Source of the DNA: Nocardioides sp. SYSU D00065
Lineage (GTDB): Bacteria > Actinomycetota > Actinomycetes > Propionibacteriales > Nocardioidaceae
Assembly: GCF_017916425.1 (NCBI RefSeq)
Contig: NZ_JAFMSX010000003.1
Coordinates: 62,001 to 126,000 of the forward strand
DNA: 64,000 bases
Direction: 5' to 3'
In this document: one piece after another, positions 17,093 to 23,649 of the stretch
Position numbering within the stretch: position 1 is the stretch's first letter
Layout of the letters: each line of letters starts with the position of its first letter
Program-made: the position numbers and the translations under genes
Notes under the pieces: generated by a model
Databases searched by the model: none
The model's input: only the letters and a program-made list of their open reading frames with translations
What the model was told of the DNA's origin: nothing

Positions 17093-17889
17093 CGACCCCC
17101 CTCGCCGTCGGCGCCCACGTCGCGCAGGACGACCCGATCGCCGAGGCGATCGCCCGCCAGACCACGCTGGTGCAGTTCTTCCTGGGCGACCCGCAGGGCT
17201 ACAAGGGTCCGGAGATCCGCTACGCCGGCGGCGCCGAGGCACTGCGGGCGGCGGCCGAGGAGGCCGGCGTCGACCTCTACGTCCACGCCCCCTACATCGT
17301 CAACGTGGCCACCACGAACAACCGGATCCGGATCCCGAGCCGCAAGCTGCTCCAGCAGCACATGGACGCAGCCGCCGAGATCGGGGCCAAGGGCCTCATC
17401 GTGCACGGCGGCCACGTCAACAAGAGCGACGACCCCGCCGTCGGCTTCGACAACTGGCGCAAGGCCATCGACGCGACCGACCTCAAGATCCCGCTGCTCG
17501 TCGAGAACACGGCGGGCGGCGACAACGCCATGGCCCGCCACCTCGACCGGATCGCCGGCGTGTGGGACGCCATCTCCTCGGCCGACGGCTCGGACCGGGT
17601 CGGGTTCTGCCTCGACACCTGCCACGCCTGGGCGGGCGGCATCGAGCTGGGCGACGCCGTCGAGAAGGTGCGCGCGATCACCGGCCGGATCGACCTCGTC
17701 CACGCCAACGACTCGCGAGACGGCTTCGGCTCCGGTGCCGACCGCCACGCCAACTTCGGGCAGGGGCACTTGCCCGCCGACGAGTTCGCTGCAGTGGTGC
17801 GCGAGGCCGGCGCGCCGGTCGTCTGCGAGACCCCCGGCGGCGCGGCCGAGCACCTGGCCGACTTCGCCTGGCTGCGCGAGCACCTCTGA
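17089..17889 (+). CDS. nfo: deoxyribonuclease IV / endonuclease IV (AP endonuclease)
   Basis: 266 residues of TIM-barrel AP endonuclease. Metal-ligand motifs are visible in order: HAPYIVN, IVHGGHV, LVENTAGG, FCLDTCHAW, LVHANDS, ADRHANFGQGHL and VCETPGG. It cleaves 5' to abasic sites in base-excision repair using Zn2+. The ATG overlaps the kinase stop by 4 bases. TAGGGT at 17076-17081, 7 bases before the ATG, might also give an independent leaderless transcript. Confidence 0.96.
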   Translation: MTTPLAVGAHVAQDDPIAEAIARQTTLVQFFLGDPQGYKGPEIRYAGGAEALRAAAEEAGVDLYVHAPYIVNVATTNNRIRIPSRKLLQQHMDAAAEIGAKGLIVHGGHVNKSDDPAVGFDNWRKAIDATDLKIPLLVENTAGGDNAMARHLDRIAGVWDAISSADGSDRVGFCLDTCHAWAGGIELGDAVEKVRAITGRIDLVHANDSRDGFGSGADRHANFGQGHLPADEFAAVVREAGAPVVCETPGGAAEHLADFAWLREHL

Positions 17890-17898
17890 CGCGTCCCG

Positions 17899-18528
17899 TC
17901 AGCGGGCGGGCTCCGCAGTGACCACGACGTTGCTGCGGTAGACCGTGCCGTCCCAGTCCTCGCAGGTGATCAGGACCAGGCGTCCCGGTCCGGTGGGGCG
18001 GAACACGCGGGCGTTGTCGCGGGCGAGCTGGGCACGTCCCATGACGCGGACCGACCGGACGTCGTACGACAGGCGCCGGCTGTCGACGACGACGTGCACC
18101 CGGTCACCGCGCTGCAGCTGCTCGAGGTCGTCGAAGGCTCCGCCGCCGGCGTGCACGGTGTGCCCGGTGAGCACGGTGGTGCCCGTCCGGCTGCCGGGGC
18201 GGGCTCCTCCGGACCACCAGCCCACGCGGCGCGGGTCGGCGGGCGGGTCGAGCGCGCCGTCGACGGCCGCGATCGGGGTGACGGCGGCACGCACGCCGAG
18301 CGCGGGTACGACCACCTGGCGCGGCATCGCCGCCCCGGTCTCGCGGGCCCGTGCCGTCGCCTGCACGGCGGGAACAGGTCGGGCGAGGCTCTCCGCGACC
18401 TGAGGTGAGGGAGCCGGCTGCGACCTCAGGCTCACGAGGACGCCGGACACGATCAGCGCCGGTGCGGCCAGCGCCGCCCCCAGGTGGAGGAGGCGCTGGC
18501 CGCGTCGGGACGTGGTCGGCTCAGCCAC
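17899..18528 (-). CDS. sortase, class F/E-like
   Basis: 209 residues from the GTG at 18528, which overlaps the end of the preceding gene by 8 bases. An N-terminal membrane helix (LLHLGAALAAPALIVSGVLV, about 14-33) precedes the sortase beta-barrel. The triad His123 (TGHTVH), Cys189 (LITCEDWDG) and Arg198 (YRSNVV) is intact. The spacing and short N-terminus fit actinobacterial class F or E enzymes. It joins surface proteins to peptidoglycan. Translational coupling to the upstream secreted protein strongly suggests that protein is its dedicated substrate. It ends 10 bases from the convergent nfo gene. Confidence 0.9.
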   Translation of the reverse strand: MAEPTTSRRGQRLLHLGAALAAPALIVSGVLVSLRSQPAPSPQVAESLARPVPAVQATARARETGAAMPRQVVVPALGVRAAVTPIAAVDGALDPPADPRRVGWWSGGARPGSRTGTTVLTGHTVHAGGGAFDDLEQLQRGDRVHVVVDSRRLSYDVRSVRVMGRAQLARDNARVFRPTGPGRLVLITCEDWDGTVYRSNVVVTAEPAR

Positions 18529-19924
18529 GGGCCCGTCGGGTCCACGCGAGCCGGGCGGCGACGCCGCCGAGCATGACCAGCAGCAGCCCGAGGAGGGTGA
18601 TCTCGGTCGCGCCGATGGCGGCGGTCGTGCCGGCGGCACCGGCGTTCACGGCGGTCGGCAGTCCCGCGGTCGACCGGCTCTGCTCGCCCAGGGCGGTGGC
18701 GTCGGACACTGCCTCCTCGCCGAGCACCTCGGCGTCGGAGTACAGCGGCGACTCCGAGACCGCGGCCGGGGTAGGCGTGGCGGTGGCGGTGGCGGCCGGG
18801 TTGCCCGGCGCGTGGGGATTGCCCGGCGCGTGGGGGTTGCCCGGCGTCTGGGGGTTGCCGGGTGTGTGCGGGTCCGTCGCGACCTCCGTGCCCGGGACCG
18901 GCGCCTCGCACCCCTGCACCCAGAACACCTTCGACTTGGTGTCGTTGCCGTTCGAGCGCGGCGTGCTGACCGTGAGCTTCACGTGGTAGCCCTGCTTGGG
19001 GTGCGGAGCGCCGGTGAAGGACAGCGTGTAGGCCTGCTGCCCGTCGAGGCCGGTGGGCGTACCGGCTCCGCTGGCCGGGTCGCCTCCCACGAAGACCTGC
19101 GCCGGACCGTCGACCGTCATGCCAACGCCGGTCGTGGGTGCGTGCTCGGCGAAGGCGACGGTCGAGACGATGTCCGCGCCCTCGTCGAAGCCGTACCACT
19201 CGACCTGGAAGGTGCAGCCGGGGTGCGGCGTGTTGTCCGGGATGCCGTCCAGCTCGCCGAGGGGGGCGATCTTCACCGTGCCGTTGTTGCCGGCGGGGTC
19301 ACCGTTGCTCGGGCCGGGGTTCTGGTTCGCGTTGCTCTGGCCGTTCCCGTTGGGCTGACCGTTGCCGTTCCCCTGACCCTGGCCGTCGCCGTTGCCGTTG
19401 CTGTTACCCGACCCGTTGCCGTTGCCCTGCCCCTTGCCCGGACCGTTGCCCTGGCCCTGGCCCTGGCCCTGGCCGTTGTTGTGGCCGTTGTTGTGGCCGT
19501 TGCCCGAACCGTTGCTGTTGCCGGGGCCGTTGCCGTTGCCCTGGCCGTTCCCCTGACCCTGGCCGTTGCCCTGGCCGTTCCCCGGACCCTGCCCGTGACC
19601 CTGCCCGTTGCCGGGGTCCTGTGCGGCCGGCGGCGCCTGCGGCGCGTGCGGAGCCGGCGTGGGCGCGCCGGGCGGCTCGGACGTGTGCGCCGGAGGGTTG
19701 CCCCCGTTGAGCCCGTTCGCGGCGCCGTTGCCAGCGCCGTTGCCAGCGCCGTTGCCAGCGCCGTTGCTCTGCCCGTTGCTCTGCCCGTTGCCGGGGTCGG
19801 CCACCGCCGGCCCGGCGTGGACCAGGCCGACCCCCAGGCTGCTGCCGACGGTGAGGATGGCCGCCGCGGCGAGTCGCGCCCCCGGCCGGGTGTGGTGACC
19901 GGTCGAGCGAGACGTGGATCCCAT
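18521..19924 (-). CDS. secreted Gly/Asn/Gln-repeat surface protein, probable sortase substrate
   Basis: 467 residues from the ATG at 19924 (GGAGG about 9 bases upstream). A signal peptide ends around residue 41 (GPAVADPG). Residues about 44-60 and 108-210 are low-complexity GNG/GQG/NGQ repeats. A globular domain at about 220-345 has conserved cysteines (HPGCTFQVEWYGF ... KVFWVQGCEAPVPG) and is preceded by GTVKIAPLGELDGIPDNTPH. A PGNPHAPGNP/PQTPGNP repeat stalk and an Ala/Thr linker follow. The C-terminus has one helix (TLLGLLLVMLGGVAARLAW) and a basic tail, the layout of a sortase substrate, but with GLPTAVNAG in place of LPXTG. Its partner is the overlapping sortase gene. The ligand or role at the surface is unknown. 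Confidence 0.85.
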   Translation of the reverse strand: MGSTSRSTGHHTRPGARLAAAAILTVGSSLGVGLVHAGPAVADPGNGQSNGQSNGAGNGAGNGAGNGAANGLNGGNPPAHTSEPPGAPTPAPHAPQAPPAAQDPGNGQGHGQGPGNGQGNGQGQGNGQGNGNGPGNSNGSGNGHNNGHNNGQGQGQGQGNGPGKGQGNGNGSGNSNGNGDGQGQGNGNGQPNGNGQSNANQNPGPSNGDPAGNNGTVKIAPLGELDGIPDNTPHPGCTFQVEWYGFDEGADIVSTVAFAEHAPTTGVGMTVDGPAQVFVGGDPASGAGTPTGLDGQQAYTLSFTGAPHPKQGYHVKLTVSTPRSNGNDTKSKVFWVQGCEAPVPGTEVATDPHTPGNPQTPGNPHAPGNPHAPGNPAATATATPTPAAVSESPLYSDAEVLGEEAVSDATALGEQSRSTAGLPTAVNAGAAGTTAAIGATEITLLGLLLVMLGGVAARLAWTRRARG

Positions 19925-20130
19925 GATGTGTCCTCCCTGTGACCCGGCGCGGACGCCGGGTTCGATGAACGTGGCGCTCGGCCCAGCCGTCCCTCCCGAG
20001 CGGACCGACGCAGGCTTCGTGCAGCCTTCAACTACGCCGTCTCGGCCCGGGTTACGCGCCCCCACCCCGTCGGGTGGAGCGGCACCACCCTTCGAGGTAG
20101 CGGGCGGCTCGAGAAAAGTCCGGCGCTCGA

Positions 20131-20158
20131 TGCAACCGTTCCCGGTGCACGTGCGTCT
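20131..20158 (+). promoter_or_regulatory. possible ECF-sigma promoter upstream of the FemX-like gene
   Basis: TGCAACC (20131-20137), 16 bases, CGTCT (20154-20158). An AAC-containing -35 and a CGTC -10 are common in ECF promoters. It lies on the strand of the FemX-like gene, 63 bases before its start. The motif was judged by eye only. Confidence 0.3.
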
Positions 20159-20169
20159 GTACTGACGAG

Positions 20170-20204
20170 GGGACCAGACACGTACGGGGGTCGTGTCTGG
20201 TCCC
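20170..20204 (+). promoter_or_regulatory. 12-bp inverted repeat between divergent genes
   Basis: GGGACCAGACAC (20170-20181), an 11-base loop, GTGTCTGGTCCC (20193-20204). It is perfect and sits directly upstream of the TAGCGT -10 (20208-20213) of the FemX-like gene. No gene ends here on either strand, so an operator or 5'-leader hairpin is more likely than a terminator. The rest of 19925-20220 holds no gene. Confidence 0.55.
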
Positions 20205-20220
20205 TTGTAGCGTGTCCGGG

Positions 20221-21357
20221 GTGACGACCCCCCTGACGCTGCGCCCCATCTCCGCGCAGGAGCACCGCGACTTCATCGCCGGCAGGTCGTCCGCGAGCTT
20301 CCTGCAGACGCCCGCGTGGGCGAGCGTGAAGGCGGAGTGGAAGGCCGAGTCGATCGGCTGGGTGCGCGGCGACCAGCTGGTCGGTGCGGGACTGGTGCTC
20401 TACCGCCAGCTGCCGAAGGTGCGGCGCTACCTCGCCTACCTTCCCGAGGGCCCGGTGATCGACTGGACCACCGACGACCTCGCGGCCTGGCTGGCGCCGA
20501 TGGTGGCGCACCTGAGGAAGCAGGGCGCCTTCGCGGTGCGGATGGGACCGCCCGTGGTCACCCGCCGCTGGTCGGCCGAGCAGGTGAAGGCCGGCATCGC
20601 CGACGAGTCCGTGCGGCGGCTCGGCGACGTGCCCCCGCTGGAGCGCTCTCAGGACGGCGCCCGCGTCGTCGCGCAGCTCCACGAGCTGGGCTGGCAGCAC
20701 CAGTCGGCCGAGGGCGGCTTCTCCGCCGGCCAGCCGCAGTTCAACTTCCAGATCCCGCTGGTCGGGGCGGACGGCAGCCCGCGCACGGAGGCCGACGTGC
20801 TGGCGGGAATGAACCAGCTCTGGCGCCGCAACATCAAGAAGGCCGACAAGGCCGGCGTCGAGGTCTCGCTCGGCGAGCGGACCGACCTCAAGGCCTTCCA
20901 CGACCTCTACGCGCACACCGCCGAGCGCGACCGCTTCACGCCGCGACCGCTGTCCTACTTCGAGACGATGTACGACGCGCTCGACGCCGAGGACCCCGAC
21001 CGGATCCAGCTGTGGCTGGCCCGCCACGAGAACGACCTCGTCGCCGCCACCATCGCGATCCGCGTCGGCACCCACGCGTGGTACTCCTACGGCGCCTCCT
21101 CGACGGAGAAGCGCGACGTGCGCGGGTCGAACGCCGTGCAGTGGGCGATGATCCGCCACGCCCTCGACGCCGGCGCCCACGTCTACGACCTGCGTGGCAT
21201 CACCGAGACCCTGGACGCCGACGACCCGCACGTCGGACTGATCCAGTTCAAGGTCGGCACGGGCGGGCAGGCCGTGGAGCACGCCGGCGAGTGGGACCAG
21301 CCGGTCAATCGGGCCATCTACAAGGCGTTCCAGCTCTACCTCGCACGGAGAGGGTGA
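20221..21357 (+). CDS. FemABX-family peptidyltransferase-like protein
   Basis: 378 residues, a double-GNAT fold of the FemABX/lipid II Gly/Ala-transferase family. Markers are SSASFLQTPAWASVKAEWKAE, YLPEGPVIDW, MNQLWRRNIKKADKAGVEV and YSYGASSTEKRDVRGSNAVQWAMIRHALD, with VYDLRGI. Such proteins add the interpeptide-bridge amino acid from aminoacyl-tRNA. The GTG at 20221 is 7 bases after TAGCGT (leaderless type); the GTG at 20212 overlaps that element and is rejected. It is followed after 7 bases by an alanine-racemase-like gene, suggesting joint work in cell-wall precursor modification. Confidence 0.9.
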   Translation: MTTPLTLRPISAQEHRDFIAGRSSASFLQTPAWASVKAEWKAESIGWVRGDQLVGAGLVLYRQLPKVRRYLAYLPEGPVIDWTTDDLAAWLAPMVAHLRKQGAFAVRMGPPVVTRRWSAEQVKAGIADESVRRLGDVPPLERSQDGARVVAQLHELGWQHQSAEGGFSAGQPQFNFQIPLVGADGSPRTEADVLAGMNQLWRRNIKKADKAGVEVSLGERTDLKAFHDLYAHTAERDRFTPRPLSYFETMYDALDAEDPDRIQLWLARHENDLVAATIAIRVGTHAWYSYGASSTEKRDVRGSNAVQWAMIRHALDAGAHVYDLRGITETLDADDPHVGLIQFKVGTGGQAVEHAGEWDQPVNRAIYKAFQLYLARRG

Positions 21358-21364
21358 GCCGCGG

Positions 21365-22459
21365 ATGAGCCTGACCCTCACCGTCGACGGCGAGCGCTGG
21401 CGCTCGCACCTGCTCGCGACGGTCGCCAAGGCGCCGGGCATCGTCCCGGTGGCGAAGGGCAACGGCTACGGCCTCACCCTCGCGCGGCTGGCCCGGCGGG
21501 CGCAGTGGCTCGCCGAGCACGCCGACAGCACCGGCGCACCGCTCGACCTGCTCGCGGTCGGCACCTACGACGAGGTCGACCAGGTCGCCACCCGCTACGA
21601 CGGCGACCTGCTGGTCATGACGCCGTGGCGACCCTTCGGCGCGGCGCTCGAGCTCGACGAGCGGCTCGCCGGGCGCGTGGTGCACACGGTCAGCCGCCCC
21701 GAGGACCTTGCCGGTCTGCGGGCCCGCGACCCGCGGGCCCGGTTCGTGCTGGAGCAGCTGACCTCGATGCGGCGTCACGGCATGACCCGGCGCGACCTGG
21801 CCGCCGCGGCGCACCAGCTGCACGACGAGCACGGCGGGGGGCACCGCAGCGGCCTGCGGGGGGTCGCCATGCACCTGCCGCTCAACACCAGCTCGCACCT
21901 CGGAGAGGCGCGGCGCCTCATCAACGACGTGGTCGCCTCAGGCCTGCCGACCCGCACGGTGTTCGTCTCGCACCTCACCCACGCCGAGCTCGCCGAGCTG
22001 GCGGCGACCTACCCCGACTTCACCGTACGACCGCGCATCGGCACCGGCCTGTGGCTCGGCGATCGGGGCGCCCTCCGCGTGAGCGCCACGGTGCTCGACG
22101 TCCACGCCGTCGACCGGGGCGACGTCTTCGGCTACCGGGGCCGCACCGCGCCCAAAAGCGGGCACATCGTCGTGGTGAGCGGCGGCACCGCGCACGGCAT
22201 CGGGCTCGAGGCGCCGACCGGCGACCAGTCCCTCAAGGCGCGGGCGGCCACGCTGGCACGCGGCGGGCTCGACGCGGTCGGGTTCGTCCGCTCCCCGTTC
22301 AGCATCGACGGCAAGCAGCGGCTCTTCGCCGAGCCGCCGCACATGCAGGCCTCGATGCTCTTCGTGCCCTCAGGCGCCCGGGTGCCGCGCGTCGGTGAGG
22401 ACATCGACGTCCGGGTCCGGTTCACCGCGACCGACGTCGATCGCGTCGTCGTCGTCTGA
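21365..22459 (+). CDS. alanine racemase-like PLP enzyme
   Basis: 364 residues. The fold-type III PLP site is VPVAKGNGYGL with Lys31. HLPLNTSSHLGEARR and VRPRIGTGLWLGDRGALRVSATVL follow in the barrel, and residues from about 240 form the beta C-terminal domain. It probably interconverts L- and D-alanine or a related amino acid for peptidoglycan. It starts 7 bases after the FemX-like gene, so the two form an operon. The family member commonly paired with FemX is more divergent than the housekeeping Alr, so the substrate is not certain. Its last 90 bases overlap a convergent gene. Confidence 0.82.
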   Translation: MSLTLTVDGERWRSHLLATVAKAPGIVPVAKGNGYGLTLARLARRAQWLAEHADSTGAPLDLLAVGTYDEVDQVATRYDGDLLVMTPWRPFGAALELDERLAGRVVHTVSRPEDLAGLRARDPRARFVLEQLTSMRRHGMTRRDLAAAAHQLHDEHGGGHRSGLRGVAMHLPLNTSSHLGEARRLINDVVASGLPTRTVFVSHLTHAELAELAATYPDFTVRPRIGTGLWLGDRGALRVSATVLDVHAVDRGDVFGYRGRTAPKSGHIVVVSGGTAHGIGLEAPTGDQSLKARAATLARGGLDAVGFVRSPFSIDGKQRLFAEPPHMQASMLFVPSGARVPRVGEDIDVRVRFTATDVDRVVVV

Positions 22460-23647
22460 GTCGTCGTCTGAGTCGTCGTCTGAGGCGCCGTCGTCTGAGG
22501 CGTCGCGGACCACCGCGACGACGAGCCACAGCAGCCCGGCGACGCGGAGCACGACCGCGAGCCAGTAGGCGCGCAGGTCGTCGGTGACCGTCGGCACCAG
22601 CGCGTTGCCGACGTACCACCCGGTGATCACCCAGCTGATGAGGTGAAGCCCCTGCCACACGAGCAGGTCGCGCCACCGGCGTACGGCGATCGCGGCCAGC
22701 GGCAGCGCCAGCAGGGCGTGCTCCGGCGGGGCGGACGGGGCCACGGCCAGCGCCGCCGCCATGACGACCAGGCCGGCGCGGGCGCTGGTGCGGACCGTGG
22801 GTCGCCCGGCTCGCCGCACCAGCCACCACACGACACCGCCGGCACCGGCCAGCACGGCCAGCTGCACCGCAGCGCGCGTCGCCGTCGAGGTGCCGACGGC
22901 GGCCTGCTGCAGCAGCAGCCAGACGGACCCGGTGTCGGGCTCCTCGACCCTGGCCCGTCCCGGCGCGGAGATCACGACGTACGTCGCCGCGGCCGCGAGC
23001 AGGGCGTCGACCCGGTCCCGGAGCCGGCCGCCGACCGCCACCACGCCCAGGAGCACCACCGCGACGGGCAGGGCGAACGCTGCTGCCACGCCGGCTCCGA
23101 TGCCGGCCACCCAGCCGCGGCCCGAGGCCCACCCCCACAGCAGGACCGCGACGCCCGCGGCGGCCACGAGGTCCCAGGACAGCCAGTGCACCAGCAGCAC
23201 CGGGGACAGCGCCCACCCGGCGGCGGCCCACGGCCGGCTCGCATCGACGCGGACGAGGAGGACGGTCGTCAGCAACGCCAGCGCCGCGAGCAGGACGGCC
23301 AGGCCGGCTGTCGTCGCCACCGTCCCGCCGCCGGGGAAGAGGCCGGCCAGCCGCTCGAGCCAGGTCGCGACGGTCGGCGGGGAGCCGGCGTCGGCCGACG
23401 TGCCCGCGAGGTCGGACCAGCACAGCTGCGCGAACGGCTGGTCCTGACGTCCCCACCCCGACGGGACGCAGGCGGACTTGCTCAGCATGCCGGCCGACAG
23501 CACGACGGCCGTGAGGCCCAGCAGCGCCCGCTGGGCGCTCCACCACGGATGCCCGCCCGCGTGGTCGCCGAGCGGCCCGCCGACGATCTCCGACATCGCC
23601 GCCGCGACCGGGTCGGTGCGCGTCGGTGCCTCGCGGTCGTGCGCCAC
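22370..23647 (-). CDS. polytopic membrane GT87/DUF2029-like glycosyltransferase
   Basis: 425 residues with about 10 hydrophobic segments. Near the N-terminus, KSACVPSGWGRQDQPFAQLCWSD matches the conserved loop of the DUF2029/GT87 mannosyltransferase-like proteins encoded next to class A PBPs in actinobacteria. The GTG at 23647 follows the PBP stop by two bases, which implies coupling. The C-terminus is a run of Asp/Ser (ASDDGASDDDSDDDSDDDD) encoded by a 12-base tandem repeat. The last 90 bases are antisense to the end of the alanine-racemase-like gene. It is probably a lipid-linked sugar transferase; the acceptor is unknown. Confidence 0.8.
   Translation of the reverse strand: MAHDREAPTRTDPVAAAMSEIVGGPLGDHAGGHPWWSAQRALLGLTAVVLSAGMLSKSACVPSGWGRQDQPFAQLCWSDLAGTSADAGSPPTVATWLERLAGLFPGGGTVATTAGLAVLLAALALLTTVLLVRVDASRPWAAAGWALSPVLLVHWLSWDLVAAAGVAVLLWGWASGRGWVAGIGAGVAAAFALPVAVVLLGVVAVGGRLRDRVDALLAAAATYVVISAPGRARVEEPDTGSVWLLLQQAAVGTSTATRAAVQLAVLAGAGGVVWWLVRRAGRPTVRTSARAGLVVMAAALAVAPSAPPEHALLALPLAAIAVRRWRDLLVWQGLHLISWVITGWYVGNALVPTVTDDLRAYWLAVVLRVAGLLWLVVAVVRDASDDGASDDDSDDDSDDDDAIDVGRGEPDPDVDVLTDARHPGA
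22448..22498. repeat. 12-bp coding microsatellite in the overlap of two convergent genes
   Basis: GTCGTCGTCTGA repeats three times (22448-22459, 22460-22471, 22472-22483), with a degenerate fourth copy to 22498. On the plus strand the first copy supplies the stop codon of the alanine-racemase-like gene. On the minus strand the repeats encode the SDDD tail of the GT87 protein. Confidence 0.85.
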
Positions 23648-23649
23648 GG

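Noticed and set aside
19270..19620. Non-coding tandem repeat or CRISPR-like array
   Set aside because: The CCGTTGCC-type repeats are in frame and encode the GNG/GQG region of a protein with signal peptide, globular domain and membrane anchor.
20170..20204. Intrinsic terminator
   Set aside because: No gene ends nearby on either strand; the repeat lies between two divergent starts, so a regulatory role is more likely.
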